Shown here in pieces: positions 54,388 to 63,294 of a stretch of DNA of 64,000 bases. The stretch lies in the NCBI GenBank assembly GCA_900315545.1, contig OMZM01000004.1, positions 1 through 64,000 of the forward strand, given 5' to 3'. The position numbers were made by a program, and so were the translations under genes. The notes beneath the pieces were generated by a model. The model made no database searches, was not told the origin of the DNA, and saw nothing but the letters and a program-made list of their open reading frames with translations. This DNA is from an uncultured Prevotella sp. (lineage in GTDB: Bacteria; Bacteroidota; Bacteroidia; Bacteroidales; Bacteroidaceae). The stretch's first letter is position 1, and every line of letters starts with the position of its first letter.

Positions 54388-56637
54388 ATGAAGAAAATAA
54401 TTGCAGCAATTTTATTGCTTGGCGTTGCAACTGCAATGTTTGCATCGCGCGACATCATCCCCATACCGCAGAGCGTCGTGTATGGAGACAGTCCGTTTAC
54501 ACTGAAAAAGAATGCCACCATCGCTTATTCGTCGGCAGACCTCAAGCCGGCAGCAGACTATCTGCAGCAGGCTGTAGAGCGACTGACGGGTCTGCGTCTG
54601 GCTACAAAGTTGGCAGCGAAAGGCGACATCGTGCTTGCCATACAGCCTACAGACGACTACTACACGCTGAATGTCAGCAAGCGTGGAATAAAGACTGTTG
54701 CACCGACATACGAGGGCATCGTGTGCGCGATAGGCACCATCAGGCAACTCATCGACGGCAACCGTGTGCAGGCAGTGAGCATTGTCGACAACCCACAGTT
54801 CAGTTGGCGAGGTTTCCATCTTGACTGCTCGCGCCACTTTTTCACAAAGCAGGAGGTGAAAGAGGTTATCGACCTCATGGCTATGTATAAGCTAAACCGT
54901 TTTCACTGGCATCTTACCGACGATCAGGGCTGGAGAGTTGAGATAAAGAAATATCCAAAACTGACCGACGAAGGAGCATGGCGCACGCTGAACAATCAGG
55001 ACTCTGTCTGCCTGCGCATGGCTGAAACGGAAAACAATCCGGACATGCTGCTGCCGAAAGACCGCATGAGGGAAATGACCGATGCTGATGGAAAAACGGT
55101 AGAAAAATATGGAGGCTACTACACACAGCAGGACTTGCGCGAGGTGGTGGCTTATGCCAAGCAGCGCGGAATAGAGGTCGTGCCAGAGATAGACATGCCC
55201 GGACACATGCTGGCTGCCATCGACTGCTACGACGGAATATCATGTTTCAAGCAGACAGGGTGGGGCAAGGTGTTCACATCGCCGCTGTGTCCGGGTAAGG
55301 AGAAAACCCTGCAGTTCTGCAAGAATATATGGGACGAGGTTTGCGAACTGTTCCCTTACGAGTATGTTCACATCGGTGGAGACGAAGTAGAGAAAGATAA
55401 TTGGAAAGCATGTGCCGACTGTCAGAAGCGCATAAAGGACAATAACCTGAAAAACGAGGAGGAATTGCAGTCGTGGTTCATACACGAAATGGAGCGATAT
55501 CTCAATGGTAAGGGCAAGAAAATGATAGGCTGGGACGAGATTACAGAGGGCGGACTGTCGGAAACGTCTACCATAATGTGGTGGCGAACATGGGCTCCGA
55601 CAGCCATCAGCGACGCTACGGCTCACGGAAACGATGTCATATATACTCCCGTTTCGCCGCTTTATCTTTCAGCAAAGGCAGAACCGAACAGCATAGAACA
55701 GATATACAACTATGAGTTGCTGCCGTCTACACTGACTAAAGAGCAGCAGAGCCATGTGCTCGGAGTGCAGGCTAACCTGTGGGGAGAATGGATACCGTCG
55801 CGCAACCGAATGATGTATATGTATTTCCCTCGCATACTGGCACTTGCAGAACTTGCCTGGAGCAAACCTGAAAACCGAAACTTCAAGGATTTCTACAACC
55901 GACTGACCTCTCATTTCGCTATGCTGCATCGTCTTGGAGTGCCTTACCGCACACCGAGCCTCGAAGGTTTCTACAACGTCAATGCCTTTTCACAGAGTGG
56001 AACACTTCGTGTAACGACAAAAGACCCGTATGTCGAAATAAGATATACCACTGACGGAACATTCCCAAACATTAATTCCCCACTGTACACAGAGCCTATA
56101 ACGGTTGACGAAACGACACATTTCATCCTTCGTCCGTTCAGTCCTGACGGCAGGGCAGACGAGATGGTGCAGGCTGACTTCATAAAGCAGGGGCTGCTGG
56201 AACCAATCGCTCTTCCGAAAGATATTGTGCCTGGCTTGAACGTAAGTTGGTACGACTACAAGGGTGCAACGTGTCGCGAGATAACTTCGGCTACACTCAA
56301 CGGAACGTATGTAGTCAACGATGTTGTCATACCAAAGGAAGCACGTGGAAATATTGGACTTGTCATCAGCGGTTACATTAACGTTCCGGAAGACGGAATA
56401 TACACCTTTGCACTTATGAGTGATGATGGCAGTTGGCTGAAGATAGACGGCAACATGGTTGTTGACAACGATCGTGAACAGTCGCCGCATGAAATGATTT
56501 GCCAACAGGCACTACGCAAGGGTATGCACAAGATGGAAGTAAGATACTTCGACCACAACGGCGGAATGTTGCGCATGCATGTTTATGCTCCCGACGGAAC
56601 GCAATTGGCACCTGCCGACATATACTTCTGCAAGTGA
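54388..56637 (+). CDS. Beta-N-acetylhexosaminidase (GH20), second copy, with PA14-like tail
   Basis: This 749-residue secreted GH20 has a signal peptide (AAILLLGVATAMFA), an N-terminal GH20b domain (IPIPQSVVYGDSPFTL), and a catalytic barrel with HWHLTDDQGWRVEIK, PEIDMPGHMLAA and catalytic HIGGDEVEKDNW. A chitobiase C-terminal-like strand domain follows (YVEIRYTTDGTFPN to TTHFILRPF), then a PA14-like module from about 610 to 749 (GYINVPEDGIYTFALMSDDG, GMHKMEVRYFDHNGG). The added domains should bind carbohydrate. It is a paralogue of the enzyme at 21.8 kb and ends at a long hairpin. Confidence 0.92.
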   Translation: MKKIIAAILLLGVATAMFASRDIIPIPQSVVYGDSPFTLKKNATIAYSSADLKPAADYLQQAVERLTGLRLATKLAAKGDIVLAIQPTDDYYTLNVSKRGIKTVAPTYEGIVCAIGTIRQLIDGNRVQAVSIVDNPQFSWRGFHLDCSRHFFTKQEVKEVIDLMAMYKLNRFHWHLTDDQGWRVEIKKYPKLTDEGAWRTLNNQDSVCLRMAETENNPDMLLPKDRMREMTDADGKTVEKYGGYYTQQDLREVVAYAKQRGIEVVPEIDMPGHMLAAIDCYDGISCFKQTGWGKVFTSPLCPGKEKTLQFCKNIWDEVCELFPYEYVHIGGDEVEKDNWKACADCQKRIKDNNLKNEEELQSWFIHEMERYLNGKGKKMIGWDEITEGGLSETSTIMWWRTWAPTAISDATAHGNDVIYTPVSPLYLSAKAEPNSIEQIYNYELLPSTLTKEQQSHVLGVQANLWGEWIPSRNRMMYMYFPRILALAELAWSKPENRNFKDFYNRLTSHFAMLHRLGVPYRTPSLEGFYNVNAFSQSGTLRVTTKDPYVEIRYTTDGTFPNINSPLYTEPITVDETTHFILRPFSPDGRADEMVQADFIKQGLLEPIALPKDIVPGLNVSWYDYKGATCREITSATLNGTYVVNDVVIPKEARGNIGLVISGYINVPEDGIYTFALMSDDGSWLKIDGNMVVDNDREQSPHEMICQQALRKGMHKMEVRYFDHNGGMLRMHVYAPDGTQLAPADIYFCK

Positions 56638-56650
56638 AGATATATAACAG

Positions 56651-56724
56651 GGATGTGTCGAGATGAAGTGAACCCCGAAAGTTAGACAAAAAACTTTCGG
56701 GGTTCACTTCATCTCGACACATCC
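56651..56724. terminator. 33-bp perfect inverted repeat, bidirectional terminator
   Basis: 56651-56683 is perfectly complementary to 56692-56724, with an 8-nt loop (AGACAAAA). T-rich sequence follows on the plus side. It lies between convergent genes (GH20 and a small lipoprotein). The length is far beyond a usual terminator stem. The central TGAACCCCGAAAGTTAGACA recalls IS3-family terminal repeats. Confidence 0.75.
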
Positions 56725-56747
56725 TATTTCTTTTGTTTTGTCTGTTT

Positions 56748-57131
56748 TTACTGATTCTTGAATGCAATGATTCCTTTGCGACTCTTGTCAAAGTAAAACG
56801 TCTGTATGGTTTTCTTCTTGACGCTGCTGTCGCTTTTCTTCTGATAAGACAATCGAACATAATATAACTTTTCCTGATTGTCGTATGAAGCATATTCAAT
56901 ATTCTCGTTGAAGTCAGAATCATGACTCATTATGTCGTGTAACTGTTCAATTTGTTGTTTGCCGATATGGCTTGTGGAGTCAAACTTCTGTACCTTCACC
57001 GACGAATAATCGCACTTCATATTCTTATCGAGAAAATCAGTAGCCAGCGTTTTGGCTTTATGTTCATCACTGCATGATGTTGTAGCCAACAGTATGCAGA
57101 AACTAAATATGCTTATCAGTTTTTTCTTCAT
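56748..57131 (-). CDS. Small lipoprotein, unknown
   Basis: This 127-residue protein has a lipoprotein signal (IFSFCILLATTSC, Cys about residue 20) and then a short mature alpha/beta domain rich in Lys, Ser and Asp, with an ending FYFDKSRKGIIAFKNQ. It resembles small Bacteroidales lipoproteins of unknown function. No domain is recognised. It is 9 bp downstream of pepD on the same strand, and is ended by the long hairpin at 56651-56724. Confidence 0.6.
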   Translation of the reverse strand: MKKKLISIFSFCILLATTSCSDEHKAKTLATDFLDKNMKCDYSSVKVQKFDSTSHIGKQQIEQLHDIMSHDSDFNENIEYASYDNQEKLYYVRLSYQKKSDSSVKKKTIQTFYFDKSRKGIIAFKNQ

Positions 57132-57140
57132 ATTTGAATA

Positions 57141-58598
57141 TTATTTTGCAGGAATATTGTCAAGAATGTCAAGCAGATGATCCCATACCATTTGTACAGT
57201 AGGTATGTGCAGACGTTCGTCTGGTGAGTGTACGCCGCGCAGCGTCGGTCCGAACGATACCATGTCGAGGTTAGGATAACGTTCAGAGAAGAGTCCACAC
57301 TCCAGTCCTGCGTGAATACCAAGAACTTTCGGGTCTTTGCCAAACAGTTTCTTGTATGACTCGACAACCGTCTTTGTCAACTGACTGTTGGGATTCATCT
57401 TCCATGCAGGATAACCGTCGCCTTGTTCAACTTCGCAACCTGCCAGTTCAAACAATGCCTTGATAGTGTTTGCCTGATTGTCGAGGTTGCTCATCACGTT
57501 AGAACGCTGACTTGCCACCATCTTTACGCATTCGTCAAGAGTCTCAACGCTTGCTATGTTGCTTGATGTTTCTACGAGCCATGCCAAATCTTCGTCCTGA
57601 CACATAGCGAAAACACCATTGTCTATAGCCTGCAATGCACGTACCAGACGGTTGGAAGCATCTTCGTTCATAACCTTTACGGCATCTGCGCTTTCCATAG
57701 TGAAGTCCATTGTTTTCTCTGTAACATGGAATTCGTCTTTTACTTCAGCAGCAAAGACATTCCAGTCTGCTCGCACTGTTTCCTTCATGTCTGCAGGAAC
57801 GGCAAATGTTACGATGCCATCGCGTGGTATGGCATTATGCAGTTTGCCTGCGTTGAACTGGGCAATGCGTACTGGCATCTTCTGCATTTCCTTGTAAATG
57901 AAGCGTGTTAGTATCTTTATGGAGTTGGCACGTTTCTTGTTTATGTCGTCGCCGGAGTGTCCGCCTACAAGTCCTTTCAGGGCTATCTTCATGAAGAAAT
58001 AGCCTGCAGGAGCTTCTTCACGCGTGTATTTCAAGTATGCGGCAGTTGTTCTTCCGCCTGCGCAGCTTACGAATATCTGTCCTTCGTCTTCTGAGTCGAG
58101 GTTGATAAGCATGTCGCCAGTCATGAAGTCGCCCTTCATTCCTTCTGCACCGGTAAGTCCAGTCTCCTCGTCGCGTGTGAACACGCATTCTATCGGACCG
58201 TGTTTCAGGTCGTTGCTGTCGAGTATTGCCATTTCGATAGCGCATCCGATTCCGTCGTCAGCACCGAGTGTGGTACCCTTAGCGCAGAGCCATTCTCCGT
58301 CGATGTAAGTCTGGATTGGGTCGTTGTCGAAGTCGAATTCTATGTCGACGAGTTTCTCACATACCATGTCCATGTGGCTTTGCAGTATTACCGTCTGTCG
58401 ATTTTCATATCCCGGTGTTGCCGGTTTCTTGATAAGTACGTTACCTGTTTCGTCAACCTTTGTTTCGAGTCCGCGACTTTCTCCAAAGTTTTTCAGAAAC
58501 TCAATCATCTTTTCCTCACGCTTCGATGGACGAGGAATTTGGTTAATGGCAGCGAATTGTTCAAACACGCAAGCCGGTTTCAATTCTGTGTTATTCAT
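57141..58598 (-). CDS. pepD: Aminoacyl-histidine dipeptidase (PepD, M20 family)
   Basis: PepD cleaves Xaa-His and other dipeptides in the cytosol using two metal ions. The 485-residue sequence matches the M20C family: HMDMVCEK (metal His and Asp), TLGADDGIGCAIEMA (bridging Asp), TRDEETGLTGAEGMKG (catalytic Glu-Glu), LVGGHSGDDINKKRANS at the dimerisation lid, GIHAGLECGLFS, and the ending HSPDERLHIPTVQMVWDHL. Full length. A small lipoprotein follows. Upstream is a 250-bp spacer with direct repeats. Confidence 0.95.
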   Translation of the reverse strand: MNNTELKPACVFEQFAAINQIPRPSKREEKMIEFLKNFGESRGLETKVDETGNVLIKKPATPGYENRQTVILQSHMDMVCEKLVDIEFDFDNDPIQTYIDGEWLCAKGTTLGADDGIGCAIEMAILDSNDLKHGPIECVFTRDEETGLTGAEGMKGDFMTGDMLINLDSEDEGQIFVSCAGGRTTAAYLKYTREEAPAGYFFMKIALKGLVGGHSGDDINKKRANSIKILTRFIYKEMQKMPVRIAQFNAGKLHNAIPRDGIVTFAVPADMKETVRADWNVFAAEVKDEFHVTEKTMDFTMESADAVKVMNEDASNRLVRALQAIDNGVFAMCQDEDLAWLVETSSNIASVETLDECVKMVASQRSNVMSNLDNQANTIKALFELAGCEVEQGDGYPAWKMNPNSQLTKTVVESYKKLFGKDPKVLGIHAGLECGLFSERYPNLDMVSFGPTLRGVHSPDERLHIPTVQMVWDHLLDILDNIPAK

Positions 58599-58724
58599 AC
58601 TTTTTATATAATTATTTAGTGTAAAATCACAATAAAAACTACAACTTTCTTTATGTAACTATAATGTAATACAAAAAAAATATTTAAATTTGCAGCGACA
58701 AAGTTACGATTAAGTGAGCAAAGT

Positions 58725-58842
58725 ACCAAATTTATTTGCGACTTTCAAGTGTGAGTAACTTATATAAAGTTACGATACACCGCTTGTAAAACCAAATTTA
58801 TTTGCGACTTTCAAGCGTGAGTAACTTATATAAAGTAGCGAT
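58725..58842 (+). repeat. Pair of 52-bp direct repeats in intergenic region
   Basis: 58725-58776 and 58791-58842 match in all but a few positions (CAAGTGTG against CAAGCGTG, AAAGTTACGAT against AAAGTAGCGAT), with a period of 66 bp. A partial third unit, AAGTTACGATTAAG, lies at about 58701. It is upstream of a small membrane protein gene and may hold binding sites or duplicated promoters. Confidence 0.7.
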
Positions 58843-58874
58843 TAAGAGTAAAAAAAGGAAAAAATACATATATA

Positions 58875-59069
58875 ATGATAGCAACCCTTGTGGCAAGTCT
58901 GGTAATAGTAGCATTGGCTGTACTCATGTTGTCAGTCAAGGTTATAGTCAAGAAGAACGGTAAGTTCTCGTCGCAGCATGTACATGACAACAAAGCTTTT
59001 AGAGAACAGGGCATTGACTGCGTAGTGGAGCAAGACCGACAGGCTCGCCGAAACAACAAGGCAATGTAA
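58875..59069 (+). CDS. Small single-pass membrane protein
   Basis: The 64-residue protein has an N-terminal membrane helix (LVASLVIVALAVLMLSV) followed by basic KVIVKKNGKFSSQHVHDNKA and a polar tail with one Cys (GIDCVVEQD). It matches in outline a small Bacteroidales membrane protein with a GKF-x-x-x-H-V and G-I-x-C pattern and unknown role. The next gene, an OmpH-like lipoprotein, follows by about 37 bp. Two direct repeats lie in its leader. Confidence 0.6.
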   Translation: MIATLVASLVIVALAVLMLSVKVIVKKNGKFSSQHVHDNKAFREQGIDCVVEQDRQARRNNKAM

Positions 59070-59106
59070 GAATAATAAGAAATAATAACATAAAAAGTAA
59101 ATGACA

Positions 59107-59718
59107 ATGAACAAGAAGAATTTATTTTGCACGGTAGCTGTGGCTACAATGTCTGCTTTTATCATGTCGTCTTGCAACAAACAAGATGCAAAAATGGACG
59201 AAAAGAGTCCTAAAACAGAAACCAAGTCAGAAATGAAGATTGCATATATTGAGATTGACTCAATTATGACTCAGTATAATTTCTGCAAGGATTATTCTAA
59301 AATATTGGAGCAGAAGGGACAGAATATTCAGAAGACTATAGCCCAGAAAGGACAGGCATTGCAAAACGCAGCAGTCAAGTTCCAGCAGGATATTCAGGCA
59401 AACAAATATACGCGTGAGCAGGCTGAGGCAGTGCAGGGCAACCTTCAGAAGCAAGACAACGACTTGCAGATGCTGCAGCAGCGTCTGGGCAACGAGTTCC
59501 AGACAGAGACAGACAAGTACAACAAGGCTCTGCGCGATTCGATACAGAACTTCCTTACTAAATATAATAAGGATAAGAAGTACACTTTTATATTGAGCAA
59601 GGTTGGCGACAACATGCTTTATGCAGACAAGAGTTGCGACATAACAGAGGAAGTTATTGCAGGTCTGAACAAGGCATATAAGGGAACTGCCAAGAAAACA
59701 GAAGAAAAGAAGAAGTAA
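59107..59718 (+). CDS. OmpH/Skp-like lipoprotein
   Basis: The 203-residue protein has a lipoprotein signal (MSAFIMSSC, Cys about residue 23) and an OmpH-family domain: MKIAYIEIDSIMTQYNF at the start of the mature core, a long coiled-coil rich in Gln (ILEQKGQNIQKTIAQKGQAL, MLQQRLGNEFQ) and a closing YTFILSKVGDNMLYAD strand. Skp/OmpH proteins are periplasmic chaperones for outer-membrane proteins; here it is lipid-anchored. A Lys-rich end follows. nth begins 5 bp later. Confidence 0.85.
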   Translation: MNKKNLFCTVAVATMSAFIMSSCNKQDAKMDEKSPKTETKSEMKIAYIEIDSIMTQYNFCKDYSKILEQKGQNIQKTIAQKGQALQNAAVKFQQDIQANKYTREQAEAVQGNLQKQDNDLQMLQQRLGNEFQTETDKYNKALRDSIQNFLTKYNKDKKYTFILSKVGDNMLYADKSCDITEEVIAGLNKAYKGTAKKTEEKKK

Positions 59719-59723
59719 AACGT

Positions 59724-60359
59724 ATGAAACGCACTGAACGTTATCAATACGTATTGAATTATTATAGAGAACAAATGCCGAAAGTCACTACTGAACTGCA
59801 GTTTGGTAGTGTCTTTCAGCTTTTGGTGGCTACGCTGCTCAGTGCGCAATGTACCGATAAGCGCATAAACCAAGTTACACCGGCACTGTTTCGGCAGTAT
59901 CCAGATGCAGCCTCAATGGCTAAGGCTGACGAGACGGAGCTGTTTGAATACATAAAAAGCGTGTCTTATCCTAATGCCAAAGCGCGCCATCTTGCTCAGA
60001 TGGCGAGAATGTTGGTAGATGAATATGATGGCGAAGTACCGACAGACTTCAACGACCTGGTACGTCTGCCGGGTGTTGGTCGCAAGACCGCAAATGTTGT
60101 AGAGGCAGTTGCCTACGGTCAAGCCTCGATGCCGGTAGATACCCATGTCTTCAGGGTCAGCCATAGGCTTGGACTTGTCTCAAAGTCGGCAACGACACCA
60201 TATCATGTTGAGCAGGAACTCGTTAGAAACATTCCGCAGGACGATGTGGCAAAAGCACACCACTGGCTGTTGCTGCACGGCAGGTATATCTGCACGAGTA
60301 GGAAACCTCATTGCGAGAAATGTCCTTTCGACAGTTTCTGCCCCAAAAACATAAAGTAA
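59724..60359 (+). CDS. nth: Endonuclease III
   Basis: Nth removes oxidised pyrimidines and cuts the abasic site. The 211-residue sequence shows LLSAQCTDKRINQVTPALF, the helix-hairpin-helix LPGVGRKTANVV with the catalytic Lys, the catalytic Asp in VDTHVFRVSHRLGL, and the 4Fe-4S ligands C-x6-C-x2-C-x5-C in CTSRKPHCEKCPFDSFC. Full length. It is placed between the OmpH-like gene and the DUF2461 gene with gaps of 5 and 7 bp. Confidence 0.96.
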   Translation: MKRTERYQYVLNYYREQMPKVTTELQFGSVFQLLVATLLSAQCTDKRINQVTPALFRQYPDAASMAKADETELFEYIKSVSYPNAKARHLAQMARMLVDEYDGEVPTDFNDLVRLPGVGRKTANVVEAVAYGQASMPVDTHVFRVSHRLGLVSKSATTPYHVEQELVRNIPQDDVAKAHHWLLLHGRYICTSRKPHCEKCPFDSFCPKNIK

Positions 60360-60366
60360 AAAGATT

Positions 60367-61065
60367 ATGCAGTCTAAAAGAATAATATCGTTTCTGCGCG
60401 AGCTTTCCAAGAACAACAACCGTGAATGGTTTTATGAAAACAAGCCTGAATATCTGGCATGCAGGAAAAGTTTTGAAGATGATATCGCTAAGGCAATAGT
60501 TCATATTTCGGAGTTCGACAGCTCCATTTCCCATATAACAGTCAAGGATTCTACATATCGTTTCAACCGCGACACAAGGTTTTCGCAGGATAAGTCACCA
60601 TATAAGAATCATCTCGGTGCATATATTGCTGCTCATGGAAAGAAAGCCATGCATGGCGGTTACTATATACATGTAGAGCCTGGCTACTGCATGCTTTCGT
60701 GCGGAAACTATTGGCTGCCGACAAATGTGCTGACAGCATGCCGCAATGAAATTATGGCTAATATCGACGAGTGGCGCGAGTGTGTAGAGAACAAGCATTT
60801 CAAAAAACTCTTTGGCGAGCCTGGCAAGAGTACATGGGGCGACAAAAAGGGTTTTGGATTGGAACATCTGAAAAGTTGTCCTACGGGATTTCCGCGAGAT
60901 TATGAGTTTATAGAATATCTCAGGATGAAGAATTACTGCTGCTGGACTACTGTGGATGAGGATTTCTTCGAGGGCGACAGATGGTTCGACAAGATGAAAG
61001 AGATCTTCAAGGTTGGCAAGCCAATGATGGATTTCATAAACAATGTTATCGACGACTACGAGTAG
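60367..61065 (+). CDS. DUF2461 family protein
   Basis: The 232-residue protein has the DUF2461 (TIGR02453) layout: FLRELSKNNNREWFYENKPE at the start, YRFNRDTRFSQDKSPYKNHL, GGYYIHVEPGYCMLSCGNYW, and LEHLKSCPTGFPRDYEFIEY. Function is unknown. Members are common in Bacteroidota, plants and actinobacteria. It is the last gene of the plus-strand run from 58.9 kb and is followed by convergent transcription. Confidence 0.9.
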   Translation: MQSKRIISFLRELSKNNNREWFYENKPEYLACRKSFEDDIAKAIVHISEFDSSISHITVKDSTYRFNRDTRFSQDKSPYKNHLGAYIAAHGKKAMHGGYYIHVEPGYCMLSCGNYWLPTNVLTACRNEIMANIDEWRECVENKHFKKLFGEPGKSTWGDKKGFGLEHLKSCPTGFPRDYEFIEYLRMKNYCCWTTVDEDFFEGDRWFDKMKEIFKVGKPMMDFINNVIDDYE

Positions 61066-61144
61066 ACATGCTCGTAATCGTTATTGTCGTAGTATTTAAT
61101 ATAGAAGGGTAGGCGACGGCTTGTCTGTCTATGAAAAAAGAAAA

Positions 61145-61169
61145 ACCGCTAAACTTAGAGTTTAGCGGT
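61145..61169 (-). terminator. Terminator of small lipoprotein gene
   Basis: ACCGCTAAAC at 61145-61154 pairs with GTTTAGCGGT at 61160-61169 around a 5-nt loop. On the minus strand it is followed by TTTTTCTTTTTTC. It can also stop transcripts from the DUF2461 gene. Confidence 0.8.
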
Positions 61170-61215
61170 CGTCGTTTACTGTTTTAATAAGCAGTAGACT
61201 TTTTTGCAACTTAGC

Positions 61216-61404
61216 TTATTTAGCCTGTGCAGTTGTGTCAACAGCAGTTGTATCAACGTTAGTTGTGTCAAGAGAATCAGTAGCCATTGAGTCAACAACT
61301 TCGAGAGAGTCGCCTTCTACTACAGGAGCTTCTGTTTTGTTCTCGTTACATGCAACAAATGACATAGCTACGAAAGCTACAGCTGCGAATAAAATCTTTT
61401 TCAT
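61216..61404 (-). CDS. Small acidic lipoprotein rich in Asp and Thr
   Basis: This 62-residue peptide has a lipoprotein signal (MKKILFAAVAFVAMSFVAC) and a mature part of about 43 residues dominated by Asp, Thr, Val and Ser, with a repeating VDTTAVDTT pattern. It has no folded domain. Such tiny lipoproteins with a strong promoter are often highly expressed in Prevotella and Bacteroides. The ATG at 61404 fits a minus-strand TACCTTTG at 61457-61464. The GAACAAAACAGA region just after the Cys gives a short polar linker. Function is unknown. Confidence 0.7.
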   Translation of the reverse strand: MKKILFAAVAFVAMSFVACNENKTEAPVVEGDSLEVVDSMATDSLDTTNVDTTAVDTTAQAK

Positions 61405-61456
61405 TTCTTTTTGCTTTTTAAATCTGTAAAACAATCATTAGTTTATTAAAACGTTG

Positions 61457-61464
61457 CAAAGGTA
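61457..61464 (-). promoter_or_regulatory. -7 element of small acidic lipoprotein
   Basis: TACCTTTG on the minus strand, 53 bp before the ATG at 61404. The 150 bp beyond it are very AT-rich with no gene. Confidence 0.5.
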
Positions 61465-61639
61465 AATATTTTTTTAATACCGCGTGCTATTTTTAGCAAT
61501 TATTTTTCACTGAAATTTCAATATCCTTGTAAATGGCTGATAATCAGTAATTTGCTAATAGTGAAATAATGTTAATAAAACGACGGGGTTTCTCTTTACA
61601 GGTGTTTACATATTAAAATATTTACTATCTCAAACATTT

Positions 61640-62419
61640 TCAGTCGTCGTAATCGTCTTCCACTTCTGCAGATTCGAGGCTCAGATCTTCCGGTTCGGTC
61701 TCAAATGTAGTGCGATAGCTTTCTTCCAGCATCTGTTCCTCGTCGTATTCGTCGTCAAAGCCGTCGTCGTCCAGCAGGTCGTTGTCGAGTTCGTCGTCAT
61801 CTTCGTTACGCTTGTGTTCGTTTACGTCTATTATCATTTTTTCCGTTTCCGGCTTCAGCTTGGCGAAAATGGCTTCCACCCATCCTCCTTTTTCTATTTC
61901 GAGGACTTCAAAACCGTCTTCCACTTTCTTTTCGTACATGCCTCCTGGCTTTTTCAGTCTTTCCTTTGGCAGTGTAGTGGTGCTTATGTCGAATCCGCTT
62001 TCAATGATGTCTTTGATGCTTTGCGATATGCTTTCCCATCCGCCGCCAAAGTTTCGGTCTATGACTTCGAGCAGTTTGCTTGCCGTGATGTGTCTGATGT
62101 TTTCGTATGTCAGGTCGGTTATTCTGGTTATAGGTCGTTTCTTTATAGCCCATTTTTTCTTTTCGTCATTTACGTTGACGGCAGCAACCTTGAAGTTCAG
62201 CCCTTCATATTTCTTTATAACCTCCTTTTTGTCTATCTGCACTTCTTCTATTAAGAATGCAGTTTTGAAGATATCGACATAGTGGTTGAAGTTTTCCTTA
62301 AACTCAGCGTTCTTGCTTGCTGTTGTCAGCATTCGGAAAACGTCATTTTCCTGTATGTCCCAAACATTGCTCTTATTGAGGTTTTTCAGTGTCAGTGTTT
62401 TGTTGTCAGATGATTTCAT
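61640..62419 (-). CDS. Cytoplasmic protein with acidic tail, unknown
   Basis: The 259-residue protein has no signal peptide. Residues 1-190 form a mixed alpha/beta region (SNVWDIQENDVFRMLTTASK, ITDLTYENIRHITASKLLEV, FGGGWESISQSIKDIIESGF), and the last 55 are extremely acidic with runs of Asp and Glu. Acidic tails often mimic nucleic acid or bind basic partners, but that is only inference. I know similar hypothetical proteins in Bacteroidales, with no assigned role. It lies 23 bp downstream of the nitrilase-family gene on the same strand. Confidence 0.55.
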   Translation of the reverse strand: MKSSDNKTLTLKNLNKSNVWDIQENDVFRMLTTASKNAEFKENFNHYVDIFKTAFLIEEVQIDKKEVIKKYEGLNFKVAAVNVNDEKKKWAIKKRPITRITDLTYENIRHITASKLLEVIDRNFGGGWESISQSIKDIIESGFDISTTTLPKERLKKPGGMYEKKVEDGFEVLEIEKGGWVEAIFAKLKPETEKMIIDVNEHKRNEDDDELDNDLLDDDGFDDEYDEEQMLEESYRTTFETEPEDLSLESAEVEDDYDD

Positions 62420-62442
62420 ATTTTGTTTTTATATATTCTATA

Positions 62443-63201
62443 TTACATTATTATATTAAAGTTGTCCTTGTCGTTGAGAACCTGAAACTTGTTTCTGAAG
62501 TTGTCGAGCGATTCTCTTGATATTACGGCAGTGATAATTTCTTCGCCGTCGGTAGTATTTGCGGCTATATTCTTTCCCTTAGCATCTATTATGAAGCTGC
62601 CCCCGATGTAGTTGCATTGTGGGTCTTTGCCAGTTCTGTTGGCTGCAATGACGTAGCATTGGTTTTCCATAGCCCTTGCCGTCAGCAGTGTTTCCCAAAC
62701 CCTTTGCCTTGAGTCAGGCCAGTTGGCTGCTATTATTATTGCGTCATAGTCGTTGTTGTTTCTGCTCCATACGGGGAAGCGCAGGTCATAGCATGTCAGC
62801 AGCAAAATCCTGTATCCTTTCCATTCCACTACGACGCGCCTGTCGCCAGCCGTATAGTTCTTGTCTTCGCCTCCATAGCTGAACAGGTGTCTTTTGTCGT
62901 AGTATTGGTATGTCCTGTCAGGATATACAAAATAGTGTCGGTTGCGGTAGTCCTTGGCGTATATCGATACCGTTCCGCTTATGGCAGCATCGAGTCTTTC
63001 TGCCATGTCCTGCATCCACAGCAGCGACTGGTTTTCTGTTTCTGCAATGCCTTCAGGCGATGTGGCAAATCCTGTGCTCCACATTTCCGGAAGCACATAA
63101 ATATCGCTTTTCTCAGCTTTCTCCATGAGTTTGGCTGCATGTCTTGCGTTTTCCTCAGGATTAGCCCAGATAATATCTGTCTGAAGTATGCTTATTTTCA
63201 T
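62443..63201 (-). CDS. Nitrilase-family amidase (omega-amidase YafV-like)
   Basis: The 252-residue carbon-nitrogen hydrolase has the catalytic triad in its usual places: Glu in LPEMWSTGF, Lys in YYDKRHLFSYG and Cys in LLLTCYDLRFPVW. It most resembles YafV/Nit2-type omega-amidase, which hydrolyses alpha-ketoglutaramate. Full length. The ATG at 63201 is chosen because MKISILQTDI is the standard family start. The start lies 94 bp from an intergenic repeat element. It is probably co-transcribed with the acidic-tail protein. Confidence 0.85.
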   Translation of the reverse strand: MKISILQTDIIWANPEENARHAAKLMEKAEKSDIYVLPEMWSTGFATSPEGIAETENQSLLWMQDMAERLDAAISGTVSIYAKDYRNRHYFVYPDRTYQYYDKRHLFSYGGEDKNYTAGDRRVVVEWKGYRILLLTCYDLRFPVWSRNNNDYDAIIIAANWPDSRQRVWETLLTARAMENQCYVIAANRTGKDPQCNYIGGSFIIDAKGKNIAANTTDGEEIITAVISRESLDNFRNKFQVLNDKDNFNIIM

Positions 63202-63294
63202 AAATAGTGCAGTTGAATGCTGCAAAAATAAGGACTTTATCTGTTTTGTACAAGTTTTTCAATATATTTTTTCCAAATATGTTAATAATGTGCC

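Noticed and set aside
56640-56750. Intact insertion sequence
   Set aside because: Only the inverted-repeat-like ends exist; there is no room for a transposase.
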